A stretch of DNA of 64,000 bases from Chondrus crispus (Eukaryota; Rhodophyta; Florideophyceae; Gigartinales; Gigartinaceae). The stretch is from NCBI RefSeq assembly GCF_000350225.1, contig NW_005178726.1:83437-147436 (forward strand), written 5' to 3'. Shown here piece by piece: positions 51,522-61,725 of this stretch. The notes beneath the pieces were generated by a model, which was not told the origin of the DNA, searched no databases, and worked only from the letters and a program-made list of their open reading frames with translations. Each line of letters begins with the position of its first letter. Position 1 is the stretch's first letter. The position numbers were made by a program, and so were the translations under genes.

Positions 51522-52673
51522 TCAGTTGTTGAGGTTGCCTTCGGAGGGAAATTCCAGATTCCCCCAATTCTGCTGTGGGAGCCATGCGCCTTCCTCTGCA
51601 ACTGGGTGAGTGGCATGTGCCCCTTGCGGCCCCTGCGCGAGCACAGCTTGCAAGCGTCCGTGTGCAACATCAACATGATGTCCATCTGGTGCTTGAAGCC
51701 CATTGCGTGGACCCGAAAAGGAATTTCTGGGATCGTCAACGTCTGCATCTTCCCGAAAGGCAGCGTAACGCCCCTCACTGTTGCTCATCTCCTGCTTAAC
51801 TCTATCTCCCGACATCATATCCACGGTAGGCTTCCAGACTCTGCTTCGTGCATTGATGAGCCAGTTGTTGACCTGTGTGGCTGAGAGCTCCGTTTCGCGC
51901 ATAAGCTGCCTTTTCTCATGGACGTCCGGGTACGGATTGCTAAAGTGTGTGAACAACCACAGCCTGAGAATGTTATTTTGGCGGTGCGTGAGACAGCCCC
52001 TTCTCTGCCTGGTGGCGATGTTCTCGATCCAGCGTCGGTTACGCACGTACCCGCGATACTTGTGCAATATCTCCTTACGTGTCTTGGAAAATCGGCTGAC
52101 AATATACCGGAGCCTGTTGTGCACCTCCTCGGGCGGGACAATGCGAAAGTGCAGCTGCTGGGCGAGGTTGGTCTCCATCTCGGCGACGGCATCCTGTGCC
52201 ATATGCCTGACGTTGGCGAGGCTTTCCATGAGGCTGTTCTTGAGGGCGACGAAGTTGTGCTCGCTGAGGCCCGGGGTGTCCTCCAGGCAGTACTCGACGT
52301 CCTCGTCCGATTTGGGGAAGCCGTAGTAGATGACAAGGTCGACGCCGCGACGGCGGCCTGGGAGGACCAGGCGACCGTCCGCGTCGGCCGTGACTGACTG
52401 CGAGGGCGAGACGCGGCGGGTCTGGATGGCCATGAGCTGGTGGAAGAGCGGGTGCGCACGCAGACGGTCCTCCAGCGATTGGATGGTGGTGAGCATGTCC
52501 GCGGGGAACTCTGGCGGCGGGAGCGAGCGATGCAGCGGCGGGCGCCCGGGCGGGTGGCACGCCCAGGAGGGAGGCGCCGAGGGCGTGGCCAGGCTGGAGG
52601 TGGGCAGCGACACGGCCGTGGGGTGTGCGATAGAGAGGGGGTGCCCCGGACGGGGGAAGAGGTTCTCCGCCAT
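51522..52673 (-). CDS. TALE-class homeodomain transcription factor, BELL-like
   Basis: Nuclear DNA-binding regulator. 383 residues from the ATG at 52673; an upstream in-frame ATG at 52922 would add 83 low-quality residues. Residues ~222-284 form a 63-residue homeodomain: loop insertion FTHFSNPYPDVHEKR (the TALE three-residue extension) and recognition helix TQVNNWLINARSRVWKP. The WKP ending after helix 3 is the mark of plant BELL proteins, although WFIN is replaced by WLIN. A MEINOX/KNOX1-like string LRAHPLFHQLMAIQTRR lies at ~70-87. In green plants BELL and KNOX proteins pair to start the diploid programme; a life-cycle role here is inferred. Confidence 0.9.
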   Translation of the reverse strand: MAENLFPRPGHPLSIAHPTAVSLPTSSLATPSAPPSWACHPPGRPPLHRSLPPPEFPADMLTTIQSLEDRLRAHPLFHQLMAIQTRRVSPSQSVTADADGRLVLPGRRRGVDLVIYYGFPKSDEDVEYCLEDTPGLSEHNFVALKNSLMESLANVRHMAQDAVAEMETNLAQQLHFRIVPPEEVHNRLRYIVSRFSKTRKEILHKYRGYVRNRRWIENIATRQRRGCLTHRQNNILRLWLFTHFSNPYPDVHEKRQLMRETELSATQVNNWLINARSRVWKPTVDMMSGDRVKQEMSNSEGRYAAFREDADVDDPRNSFSGPRNGLQAPDGHHVDVAHGRLQAVLAQGPQGAHATHPVAEEGAWLPQQNWGNLEFPSEGNLNN

Positions 52674-53696
52674 GGCGGTGGGGAGGCGGCGGGATGAGGA
52701 CTGGTGGTGCGGGTCGGGTTGGGGGGAGATGGTCTGCGAGCTTGAAGGCTTGAGGCTGACAAACGTGAAGGAAGTACGGATCAATAGGCGTCGACAGGCT
52801 GTCAATGGCCGTTGGCACTGTATCATATTATCCGTGCAAATGCGCGCGCGCACCGACAGTTGACTGCCACATGCATTACGTACAGAGTCTGTACTACAGG
52901 CAGTAATATCTGACTGACCCATGGAGGTGCCTCTCCTCGAACATCTTTTACAACCCTACGCCGCGTTCCACTATGAGTGAGAAGTGATGGCTGACGTGGC
53001 TCTCGGGCATCTGCGCCGTCCCGTCTTGAGAATGCACTCCCATTTCTTGTTTCTCCCATTGTTGGCAAATCTACCAAAGTGCAATTGCTACAAACCTGGC
53101 CCCTTCTACTGCCCCTTCCTCCATCGCTCGACACGCTTACCTGCAGGTCAATTGTCTTTCACCTCTCCCCCGAAACTTACCCTCCCGAACTATCGTCTTG
53201 CATTTCTTAGCATGTGGATGGTAAGAGGTTGGGAAGGAGAGCGCTCGCCAAGAATTTGACATCGTGGAACGCATCTTGCAACATGATGCAAGCAGAATGT
53301 TATTGTCAATACTGCACAAGGGATGCCCGAACGAAAACTTCATGGAGGGCATCTCCCGCAACATATACTATGGGTGCAAACCTACAGCTGCGGAGCGATG
53401 GCAATTGCCCTATAATAATTATAGTCCGCAGCTCAGGGAGCACAGCGCCGCTGGATTCATACTTTCGATCACATCTGGGACGCCAAACTCACGTTAATAG
53501 GGTCCTCTCCTTCGCCAATATGGAATATCTCTTCCATTCAAGGAATAAACAACTCACCTTTCAGGTACTATGGACAGCCTACTTTTGGAGGGACGATACC
53601 TATGCAAATCTCGACGAGAGGAGGCCGATTTTCGTCCCTTACAACAAACATCACTCCCGTCCCATCAAGCAATCGACTCAACCCCAGCCAAATCCG
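52674..53696. other. intergenic, no recognised gene
   Basis: Upstream of the TALE gene. Short conflicting frames only. An imperfect ACGTACAGAGTCTGTAC inverted motif lies at 52877-52893. Confidence 0.45.
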
Positions 53697-54377
53697 CTAT
53701 CGCTTCTTCCGTTGCCCGGCTTCCTTGAGCATAGCGAGCGCCGGCGACACCGCTTTCCCAACCTCCTCAACCTTCCTCACCGGCGACTGCATCCGCTCCC
53801 CCGTCCACATGCCAGTCGCGACCATCTGCGCATCTTCAGCCTCGAACGCGGCCAGTAGAACCGCCGCCCGCCCAACATTGCGGCTGGGCTGCTCCAGCCA
53901 AGTGGCGACGGCCACCTGCAGTCGTTCCCTAACCACGTACGCGGTACTCGCCGTCTCGTGCAGCGTAGCAACGATGCCCTGCTTATCCTTCAAGTCAGAC
54001 TCTAGGCCTTCCACGACCTCGCCCATCAGCTCCGCCCACCGCGAGACCGGGGTCACCCGCGCGTTTGCCGCTTCGCCCGCCCTGCCGCGGGCCGTCGCCA
54101 CGGTCTGCTGCGCCTGCTTCGCCCCGCGCAGCGCCGCGCTCAGGCGCGCGAGGCACTTCCGTAGCCATTTCATGCTCTCCGTCGCCGCATTGTGCAGCGC
54201 CGAGAGCTGCCCGACGACCGGCGGGGACGACCCGCTGTGGAGTGTCGCGTCGGATAGCGTCACCAATAGGTTGCTCACGGCTTGCGCGTGGGCGGCCCCA
54301 GAGGTTGAGGCCGTCGTCCACGCGGTGTCAGCTTGCGATAGACTGCGGAGAAAGGCGTGCAGCGTCGCAGGGGTCAT
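53697..54377 (-). CDS. unknown helical protein (possible C1orf109/AIRIM-like)
   Basis: 226 residues, nearly all predicted helix. It is Ala/Val/Glu-rich with no membrane segment. A region around 115-170 (WAELMGEVVEGLESDLKDKQ ... VATWLEQPSRN) faintly recalls the C-terminal domain of the C1orf109/AIRIM family, which acts in ribosome biogenesis with SPATA5-type AAA ATPases. This is a weak impression only. The ORF has high GC third positions like its neighbours, which supports coding. It is divergent from APC5, with 280 bp between start codons. Confidence 0.6.
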   Translation of the reverse strand: MTPATLHAFLRSLSQADTAWTTASTSGAAHAQAVSNLLVTLSDATLHSGSSPPVVGQLSALHNAATESMKWLRKCLARLSAALRGAKQAQQTVATARGRAGEAANARVTPVSRWAELMGEVVEGLESDLKDKQGIVATLHETASTAYVVRERLQVAVATWLEQPSRNVGRAAVLLAAFEAEDAQMVATGMWTGERMQSPVRKVEEVGKAVSPALAMLKEAGQRKKR

Positions 54378-54657
54378 CCGGGGGCACGGCGATGCTCATG
54401 CGAGGGGGGGAGGGGGGAGAAAGAGTGCTAAGCGTTAAACGTCGTGCGCCATGGCGGGAATTCTCCGATTTTTCCCTTTAGATTTTTCAATTCAAAGCCA
54501 ACCTGCAGTTCATTTACTGCAGTTCAAGCAATCCAATTCCTCCGCCAAAGTCGATCAACGGAATTTTAGTTTGCAGGGTACAAACAACCCCTCCGACCAC
54601 AGGTCATCGCCCCCTCACTCTTTCGCCAGGTGCAAGGTTTGCAATATCCTTCCCACC

Positions 54658-57066
54658 ATGGACAGCGCATCCGCCGTCCGCTACCTCCAGCCCCGTCCCT
54701 TTGTAATCGCTCTAGCCGCGGGTGCGGCCACGCTAGGCGAAGTCGGGGTCCGAGCCTACCCTCTCCTCTATGCGCTAGTCGCTGACGAGGTAGGCACTCC
54801 CCACGCCGTCGACCACCCCCCACTTTCCTCTCCCACTGCGAAATCCTTTAGCGACATCCTCTCTGTCATCCACCGAATCGGCTTCCGTCCCGACCCACAC
54901 ATTGCGCAGCATCACGCGCTCCGACTCCCCGCTGCTAGAATCACTACTCTTGAGCAGGTTCTGCGCGTCGTCCTAGATGCAGTGCTCCGCTCCCCGGACG
55001 GGCTGCAGAAGGCCGTCCAACTCATGGATGTCAACGCCGATCCGGATATTCGCAGGCGATACGAGCGCGATGGCGTCATTGCGTGCTTTTTGAGAAAGGT
55101 TAGCGTCGCCTTTGCATCGCTCGCTTTCGATGCTCTTTCAAGATTGCTCCATGACCTGCGCTTGTTCGTCCATCCGAACCCGGCCGCGACTATACCGTCG
55201 TATACTGCGCGTGCTACTTTACCGGCGCCGCATGTCTCTCGGCAGGCCGCGCTGGATTTAGCGAAAGGATTGCCCATCCAGTCTGAGGCGGAATTGAACG
55301 CTTTCGCAGATCTGTTTGTCGAATCTAGGAAGCCTGTCGCAGCTACGAATTTGGCGATGCAATCGCTTCCAAACCTCGGGACGGAACGTCGCTCACAAAT
55401 GACATTGCCGTCGATCGATTATGTAATGCAGCTTGAATCTCAACGACAAAAGGATCTTGTCACAGCCGTAGATGCGCTTCATCGCTACTACGATCTATCT
55501 TTATCTGAAATAGGCTACGAGAGCGCCAGGGCAAACGCTAATCGGGCCGTCGCGAGGATAGACGGGCAGACAGGTGACAGAAGTGGAATTTTTGATGCTC
55601 AGGGGCACCAGTACGCGGCGTTGTCGCTTGGCGTGTTGCACGCACACTTTGGCAATCCAGAGTACGCTTCTGTGGCGCTCGACGACACGATTCGCGCGGC
55701 GCAGCACTGCAATGACGACGCCTGCCAGGCCAAGGCGCTGAGCTGGATTGCGCGGACGTCTTCCTCTGTGGCGCGGCGGCATCAGTTGCTGCGGCATGGG
55801 AATGACCAGCTCGCGCTTGCCAAGGAGGAAGTGTCCGCCGTCTTCACGCCCGTGTCAGACGGGGTGCCCGACTCTGTGAACCTGCATTCCATGCGGACGA
55901 GTGGGGCGAAAGCGATTAGGACCGGGACGACGGAAGGTCGGATTGCAGCGGGGCGCATTGCTCGAATCCAAGAGCGGATTAACTATCGCAGGCCCGAGAC
56001 GCGTGTGGACAGTCTGCTCGTAAGCGCCGCAGCGTGGGAATCGCATGCGGCAGTTCCCGCAGCGCTTTCGGTGGCGAAAATGGCGCTTTCCTACGCTGAA
56101 CGAGAAGAGCAAGGACGTCTGAGCTCAAGCAAGTCGCGAGCGCTTGCAGCAGTAGCGTCGCTATCAGCGCTGGAAGGCGACTTCCAGGGGGCAAAACGGA
56201 TGCTGGAAAAGGCGATCAAGGTTGAAAACAAGCAACGCAAGTCTACCGGAGCGGCAAGCAAGCCCGAGCTGGAACTTCTCTCAACCTGCCTCCTCTGGCT
56301 GGAGTTCCAACACAGCCTCTCCGAAGGCGACACGGTGACGGCTCGCAAGCGATCCGAAACGCTGACAGGGCTGTCTGAAAGCTGCAAAGTCGACACGATA
56401 GGACCCCTAGGCGAAGACCTCGCTCTCGACGCACTGGAAGCGCGTTGCCTTGTGCATCTCGCATGCCAAGGCTTGCAAGCCGCGGCCAAGGAGGCGGAGG
56501 CTCTCTGCCGGCGCGCGGCCTCTCTCGCGCGTCCGGGGCGCGTAGTGGAGGGTCTGCGTCTCCGGGCCGAGGCGCACCTGCTCGGCGACAGCTACCACGC
56601 GGCGCTTCCCGCGGTGCTGGCGGCAGTATCACTGAGCCAGGGCCTGGGGCTGGAGGGCGCGCACGTGGCGAGCGTCCTGACGCTGACGGAGACGCTGCTG
56701 CGCATGCAGGAGCACGAGCCCGCAACGTGCGGGCCGCAGGCGCTGCGCGCGCTGCAGCCCGTGCTGGCCAAGGCCGCGGGCGGGATGGGGCTGGGCGTGC
56801 GCGCGCGCGCGTGCCGCTTGCACGCGGAGTGCCTCATGGCCGTGGCGGCCGCCGCGGGGCGGGCGCCCGAGGCAGAGGTGGTGCGCCTGCTCAGCGAGGC
56901 GCACGCGATGGGCGGCGCCGAGACGGAGATGTGCTTGTACTTGCTGGCGAGATGCCATGAGTGGAGAGGCGAGCGAAAGGAGAGGAACGCCGCCGCAAGA
57001 GGGCTGAGGATGGAGGAGAGGAGGCGGGCGAGGAGACGGGCGTGCTTGGCGGTGGTGGTGAGGTGA
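54658..57066 (+). CDS. APC5: anaphase-promoting complex subunit 5
   Basis: Scaffold subunit of the APC/C, the ubiquitin ligase that drives mitotic exit. 802 residues from the ATG at 54658 (context ACCATGG), close to human APC5 (~755). An in-frame ATG at 54451 would add 69 residues of poor composition and is not preferred. The diagnostic APC5 segment is AVDALHRYYDLSLSE, followed by HQYAALSLGVLHAHFGNPEY and TPR-like helices (DDTIRAAQHCNDDACQAKAL). The C-terminal half is TPR-like and very GC- and alanine-rich. Single exon. Confidence 0.9.
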   Translation: MDSASAVRYLQPRPFVIALAAGAATLGEVGVRAYPLLYALVADEVGTPHAVDHPPLSSPTAKSFSDILSVIHRIGFRPDPHIAQHHALRLPAARITTLEQVLRVVLDAVLRSPDGLQKAVQLMDVNADPDIRRRYERDGVIACFLRKVSVAFASLAFDALSRLLHDLRLFVHPNPAATIPSYTARATLPAPHVSRQAALDLAKGLPIQSEAELNAFADLFVESRKPVAATNLAMQSLPNLGTERRSQMTLPSIDYVMQLESQRQKDLVTAVDALHRYYDLSLSEIGYESARANANRAVARIDGQTGDRSGIFDAQGHQYAALSLGVLHAHFGNPEYASVALDDTIRAAQHCNDDACQAKALSWIARTSSSVARRHQLLRHGNDQLALAKEEVSAVFTPVSDGVPDSVNLHSMRTSGAKAIRTGTTEGRIAAGRIARIQERINYRRPETRVDSLLVSAAAWESHAAVPAALSVAKMALSYAEREEQGRLSSSKSRALAAVASLSALEGDFQGAKRMLEKAIKVENKQRKSTGAASKPELELLSTCLLWLEFQHSLSEGDTVTARKRSETLTGLSESCKVDTIGPLGEDLALDALEARCLVHLACQGLQAAAKEAEALCRRAASLARPGRVVEGLRLRAEAHLLGDSYHAALPAVLAAVSLSQGLGLEGAHVASVLTLTETLLRMQEHEPATCGPQALRALQPVLAKAAGGMGLGVRARACRLHAECLMAVAAAAGRAPEAEVVRLLSEAHAMGGAETEMCLYLLARCHEWRGERKERNAAARGLRMEERRRARRRACLAVVVR

Positions 57067-57090
57067 GGTGAGGTGAGAGGTGAGGTGAGG
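57059..57090. repeat. GGTGA short tandem repeat at APC5 stop
   Basis: Six copies of GGTGA/GAGGT with one irregular unit, spanning the stop codon and the first 3' UTR bases, then a G run. Confidence 0.8.
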
Positions 57091-57364
57091 GGGGGGGCAT
57101 CAGCAACTGCCACGTGTGCGGTGCAGTATGACAAGCTGGACGTGCGGAATGAGGGGACTTACAGTGCCATACTGTACATGTGCTGGGGCCACAAAGGGGA
57201 TGGCGCTTTCTTTGTCCCCTCCCTTCACCTTCCCGCCCCCCCTCGCGTCCCCCCTCCCGTCGTCATCACCATGACCAACCGCAATGTTGCCCCCCCAATT
57301 TGAACCCCTTCCCGCCACCCCTTCGCCCGTCCCATCGCCCCATCATCTCCCTCCCTCTTCCACA

Positions 57365-58879
57365 ATGACTGACCCTCCGCCCCAACCAGATTTAACCCCC
57401 CCTTCCACCTCCCCCTCCCCCTCCCCCTCCCCCTCCCCCTCTCCCCCGCACCCAGAAACATTTCTCCTCAAGGACCTCGACACCGGAATGCGCAGCTACG
57501 TCACCGACCAAGAGTGGGTCGAGAAGCCCCCGCCATGCCCGCAGCTGCGGCCCCCGCGCGGAAAGCCTCCCGTTATGCCCCCGCTGGACGCGCGTACGCG
57601 CCGTCCCCCCGCCTCCAGCCGCACCCGCTCCGACGAGCTCCAGGCCGCCACCCGCACGCTCCGCTCCTCCGACTTCGTGCGCGTAGTCGCCCACAAGAAG
57701 AGGGAGCGCGATTTTGCCACCTTGTACCGTTGGCAGAAGGTGCGCGCCCACGTCGGCCCCATACGCGTCATCGAGTTCAATAAGTCCGGCAGGTACTTGG
57801 CCACGGCCGGCCAGGACGGCCTGATAAAGATCTGGGACATCGACGCCAGGTTGGAGGATAACCGCGCCAACATCGTCAAGAGCGCCGAGGCCACCGGCGC
57901 CATGCGCATGCATGCCGCCTTCATGTACATCCGCAAGGGCGCCCCGCTGGCCACCTTTCGCGGCCATCGCTCGGCCGTCCTGGCCCTGAGCTGGAGCAAG
58001 AACGACTTTTTGCTGTCGGGCGGAGCGGATAAGTCCATTCGCCTGTGGCATCCGCGCGCCAAGGCCTGCCTGCGCGAGCTGTGGAGCAGCGACATCGTCA
58101 CGTGCGTGGCGTTTCACCCCACCGATGAGCAGATTTGCATCTCGGGCGAGGCGGGGGGCGTCGCTAACATGTGGCACTTGAGGGAGAGTAAGCGGCTCAG
58201 CTCGGCGGACACGGATGATATTATCACCGCGTGCGCCATCACGCCGGATGGCACTACGGCGTTATTGGGGACTTATCGTGGCCGATGTAAGTTCTATGCG
58301 CTGTTTGATGAAATCCAGGGCGAGTGGCAGTTTAAGCACACCACCCAGCTGGACGTGCGTTCGCGACGCGCCAAGAACGCGCTGGGGAAGAAGATATGCG
58401 GGTTCCGGTTTATGGGCAAGAGCGACAAGGTGATGATCTCGTCGAACGACTCGCGGCTGCGCTTGTACCGGCTGGACGACAAGTCGGTGTTGTCCAAGTT
58501 TCTGGGGCATCAGAACGCCGAGTCGCGGTTCAACGCGTCGTTCGCGCCGGGGCAGCGGTACGTGTTGTCGGGCGGGGAGAGCCGCAGCGTGTACATCTGG
58601 GAGGTGGATGATTCGCTGAGTCTGCTGCGGGAGAAGACGGCGCGCCGGCCGTCGAACTTGCAGGACGAGAACGACGTGGCCAGAAAGGAGAAGTTGACGG
58701 CGTACGAGTCGTTCGTCGCTCAGGAGAGCGGCACGTTGACAGCAGCCGTGTTCGCGCCGAAGCAGGTCCCCAGGGAGGCGCTCCATTTGAGGGCCGCGTC
58801 CCCCAATTTGAGGACCAGCGGGCTCGTCATTGTGACCGCGGACAGCGAGGGGTATGTGCGGGTTTTCGGGTGCTGCTGA
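57365..58879 (+). CDS. WD40-repeat protein, WDR44-like
   Basis: 504 residues from the ATG at 57365 (context CACAATGAC). An in-frame ATG 27 codons upstream is less likely. A short P/S repeat coded by (TCCCCC)n precedes LLKDLDTGMRSYVTDQEW. WD repeats follow: KVRAHVGPIRVIEFNKSGRY with LATAGQDGLIKIWDID, then FRGHRSAVLALSWSKNDFLL with SGGADKSIRLWH, and at least four more to SGGESRSVYIWEVDD. The combination of the first two repeats and the linker between them matches WDR44/plant WDR44-like proteins, RAB11-binding factors in endosome recycling. The trafficking role is inferred by family. Confidence 0.85.
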   Translation: MTDPPPQPDLTPPSTSPSPSPSPSPSPPHPETFLLKDLDTGMRSYVTDQEWVEKPPPCPQLRPPRGKPPVMPPLDARTRRPPASSRTRSDELQAATRTLRSSDFVRVVAHKKRERDFATLYRWQKVRAHVGPIRVIEFNKSGRYLATAGQDGLIKIWDIDARLEDNRANIVKSAEATGAMRMHAAFMYIRKGAPLATFRGHRSAVLALSWSKNDFLLSGGADKSIRLWHPRAKACLRELWSSDIVTCVAFHPTDEQICISGEAGGVANMWHLRESKRLSSADTDDIITACAITPDGTTALLGTYRGRCKFYALFDEIQGEWQFKHTTQLDVRSRRAKNALGKKICGFRFMGKSDKVMISSNDSRLRLYRLDDKSVLSKFLGHQNAESRFNASFAPGQRYVLSGGESRSVYIWEVDDSLSLLREKTARRPSNLQDENDVARKEKLTAYESFVAQESGTLTAAVFAPKQVPREALHLRAASPNLRTSGLVIVTADSEGYVRVFGCC

Positions 58880-59217
58880 AAGGTGTGTGAGGAGGGGAAG
58901 AGTTTTGTTGGGAGGATGATTGGGGGCTCGGAGGTTTTGGATTCGTCCGCGACTGTACGGGTACGGACGCTGTGAATCATGAGATGCGAGCAACTGGATG
59001 CGATGTGGTTGGCAGGAAGGCCCTTGGAGAGGGGGACATGTACAGTATACTGGTGGTGTCGGGCGGCAGATGAAAAAAGAAAAATTGTAGTTTCAGGCAG
59101 TGCGATGATACAGTATGGGGTTATTTCTGTCAAAAGAGCGCGCGCCTGGGCCATCCATCGATTGCTACAGGTGGGGTGGCATTGTGCTCGCCTCCTCCTC
59201 TTCAGCAAATCCTCGGC
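58880..59217. other. intergenic, same-strand
   Basis: Two TACAGTATACTGG/TACAGTATGG motifs near 59041 and 59108. No gene. Confidence 0.45.
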
Positions 59218-59541
59218 ATGACGGCGGCGTTCATCGGGTCGGGCGTCGTCAGCGCTCGGTGCGCGCGGCGGTACCTGGTGTGCCCTCGCCCGCGGCGACA
59301 CTTGCGAGCGCGAGCGCGGCGGCCCCGCGTGTGCATGCAGGGGCCGAACAAGGACAAGGAGGCGCGGGTGGACGTGTGGCTGCGGCAGGTGCGCGAGTCG
59401 TACGAGGCGCTGCCGCGGCAGCAGCAGTTCTACGTGCAGTGCGTGTACCTGGCCTTCGTGATTTCCGGCTTCGTGTCCGTCGGCGCCACCATGGTGCGCA
59501 TTTACGCCGCGCTGCACTTGGCGTCCGAGTTTGGGGCGTGA
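59218..59541 (+). CDS. small single-pass membrane protein, possibly plastid-targeted
   Basis: 107 residues from the ATG at 59218. The basic, hydroxylated N-terminus with an early phenylalanine (MTAAFIGSG ... CARRYLVCPRPRRHLRARAR) looks like a transit peptide. The mature part has an amphipathic helix (DVWLRQVRESYEALPRQQQF) and one membrane segment (CVYLAFVISGFVSVGATMV). Not recognised. The GC-rich codon use matches its neighbours, and it lies in a run of plus-strand genes. Confidence 0.55.
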   Translation: MTAAFIGSGVVSARCARRYLVCPRPRRHLRARARRPRVCMQGPNKDKEARVDVWLRQVRESYEALPRQQQFYVQCVYLAFVISGFVSVGATMVRIYAALHLASEFGA

Positions 59542-59582
59542 GCGAGGGCGGGCGAGGGCGGGCGAGGGCGGGCGAGGGCGGG
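59542..59582. repeat. 10-bp tandem repeat after stop codon
   Basis: Four copies of GGCGAGGGCG directly after the stop codon of the small membrane protein. Confidence 0.9.
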
Positions 59583-60039
59583 AAGACGGAGTCGCCTTTT
59601 GGAAACGCGCGCGTTGCCGCCGATGGTTGGAGAGCCTGTAAAGCAATGCGATAGCCGCGGCTATCAGGGTTATTTGCATAGGGTTATTTGCATAGCGCGT
59701 TCGGGATCGGGATGTCGGTTGGGTGAATTTACAGTTAGAGTAGTTTACAGTGCGTCGTGGGACATGCTGTTGTTACAGTATTAAACTTATGTCTTGCTAC
59801 TGCGGACACGATTCAAAGCAACCCTTTGAGGTCCATCCGCGATGCAGTCTACATACAACGCCGACAACCAACCTTGGGTCCAGCACGGTATGTCCCCGCT
59901 GGCACAAAAGTCTTGCCTTATCCTTGTTTGCCAAACCCTTCACACAGAAGCCCTGTCCTTTCCCAATCCCCGCTGCCCCTCCCCGCTGCCCCTCGCCGTC
60001 CCCTCCCCTCCCCCCCTCTCCCGCACCCACGCTCGCACC
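59583..60039. other. intergenic upstream of RCC1-like gene
   Basis: Duplicated GGTTATTTGCATAG near 59670 and 59683; several TTACAGT motifs at 59725-59780. C-rich just before the start codon. No gene. Confidence 0.5.
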
Positions 60040-61455
60040 ATGGCCGCCGCCGAGAGCACCGTATGGACATGGGGTCGCGCGAAGAACTACCGTCTCGGCC
60101 GCGCCTTCGTTGGCACGGACGCGCGCGTCCCGGAGAAGGTCTCTGGCTTCGAGGGCGTGGCCGTGAAGCAGGCAGCGTGCGGCGGCGGGCACACGGCCGT
60201 CGTGCTCGCCGACAACCGTCTGTTCGTCTTTGGCTACTCGCAGTACGGCCAGCTGGGGCTGGGCGATCGCACGGATATGAGCGACCCGACGCAGGTCTTC
60301 CTCATCGCGCCCGCGCAGACCGCCGCGCCGCCGCTGCACAGGGGCGCGGACAGGGCGCATGCGGCCGAGGGCCAGAGGAGGATCGAGCAGAACAACGCCG
60401 AGTCACTCCCGGTGGCGGACGTGTACTGCGGACGCTACCATACGATCGCGAGGACCACTACCGGGCTCGTGTTCACGTGGGGCGGCGGCAAAAACGGAAG
60501 GCTCGGCCATGGCGACGAGAAGATTCGCGCGCAGCCGACGTGTGTGGAGAGGTTGATGCGCCACGAGGCCGTGGCGGTCACGGCGGGGTATCATAATAAT
60601 TTGGTGCTGACGGCGGACGGCGACGTTTGGTCGTGGGGATGGGGGGCGCACGGGCAGCTGGGATTGGGCGATACGAAGGATAGGGACGTGCCGACCGTGA
60701 TTACGGAGCTGTCGCAGGAAGGAGTTTCGTCGCTGTCGTGTGGGGATCGGCATTCGTTTGCGATTACCAAGGATGGGCGCGTGTTCGGGTGGGGCTCCAA
60801 CGAGTTTGGGCAGCTCGGGTGCGGAAAGAAGGGGGACACCGTGTTGAGACCGCGGCTGATAGAGGGGTTGGAGGGGCTGATGGTGGTGGGGATTTCGAGC
60901 GGCGACCGGCACTCGGCGGCCGTCACCAACATGGGCGCGGTGTACACGTGGGGCTGCGGGTCGGACGGGCAGTGCGGGCACTGCGTGTTCAGGGACGTGG
61001 TGCGGCCGAAGCTGGTGGAGCACCTGGTCGGCAAGTCTGTGGTGGACGTCAAGTGCGGGCACAACTTCACCATGGTGATGACGTCCGGGAACGAGGTGTA
61101 CGCGTGGGGGAACAACACGTACGGGCAGCTAGGAAACAACGGCAACGGCAAGAGCGAGATGCCGGTCAAGGTGATTGTCAACTCGGGGTCGCGCGTGGCG
61201 CGCGTGTCGTGCGCCCACTTCCACTGCATCATGTGGATGGAGGCGGGCGAGTCCGGGCCGACGACGCCCAAGTCGGCGAGACGCGTGGGGGGCCGGTATG
61301 GCGAGCGGGATGAGGGGAGGAAGCATATGGAGGAGGCCAGGGAGAGGCTGGCGCAGATGCTTGCGAGTTACGCGGAGAAGAGGAGGCTGTGTCGAGTGGC
61401 GGTGGAGGCGAAACGCCGAGAAGGGCGGGATGCCGGTACGACGGAATTGGCGTGA
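60040..61455 (+). CDS. RCC1-repeat (beta-propeller) protein
   Basis: 471 residues from the ATG at 60040 (context ACCATGGCC); the open frame extends 66 codons upstream but the composition changes. At least six RCC1 repeats: VWTWGRAKNYRLG, VFGYSQYGQLGLGD, VFTWGGGKNGRLGHGDE, VWSWGWGAHGQLGLGDT, VFGWGSNEFGQLGCG, VYTWGCGSDGQCGH and VYAWGNNTYGQLGNNG, making a seven-bladed propeller. A basic helical tail follows (RRVGGRYGERDEGRKH). RCC1 itself is the chromatin-bound Ran exchange factor, but many RCC1-repeat proteins have other jobs (UVR8, HERC). The Ran-specific loop cannot be judged by eye, so the role is open. Confidence 0.88.
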   Translation: MAAAESTVWTWGRAKNYRLGRAFVGTDARVPEKVSGFEGVAVKQAACGGGHTAVVLADNRLFVFGYSQYGQLGLGDRTDMSDPTQVFLIAPAQTAAPPLHRGADRAHAAEGQRRIEQNNAESLPVADVYCGRYHTIARTTTGLVFTWGGGKNGRLGHGDEKIRAQPTCVERLMRHEAVAVTAGYHNNLVLTADGDVWSWGWGAHGQLGLGDTKDRDVPTVITELSQEGVSSLSCGDRHSFAITKDGRVFGWGSNEFGQLGCGKKGDTVLRPRLIEGLEGLMVVGISSGDRHSAAVTNMGAVYTWGCGSDGQCGHCVFRDVVRPKLVEHLVGKSVVDVKCGHNFTMVMTSGNEVYAWGNNTYGQLGNNGNGKSEMPVKVIVNSGSRVARVSCAHFHCIMWMEAGESGPTTPKSARRVGGRYGERDEGRKHMEEARERLAQMLASYAEKRRLCRVAVEAKRREGRDAGTTELA

Positions 61456-61725
61456 AGTAGCCTTGGAGGCTATCAAGTGTTGTGCACAGTAATGTAGCGG
61501 ATCCATGATCCGATTTTCGCGCGTAATGGCCATCGCGAGACACTCCTCCTCTTCCGCTCCCTCAGCTTACAGACCCTACCCCGCCCTGTATCGCAGCGCC
61601 GTCTTCCTCCCTCCCTGCCGTCTTCCTCGTCTCCCCCCACCTCCCACTCGCCCATCCTCCCATTCCCCCCCGCCCTCTCCCCCCCGCCCACCTCCACCAC
61701 TTCCCTCTCCCTCCCCACTGCAACC
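61456..61725. other. short intergenic region
   Basis: 270 bp. CT-rich in the last 150 bp, probably the 5' UTR of the SKP1-like gene. No gene. Confidence 0.5.

Noticed and set aside
56243..57134. Long minus-strand frames over the APC5 3' half
   Set aside because: High GC content opens antisense frames; APC5 family segments are on the plus strand.
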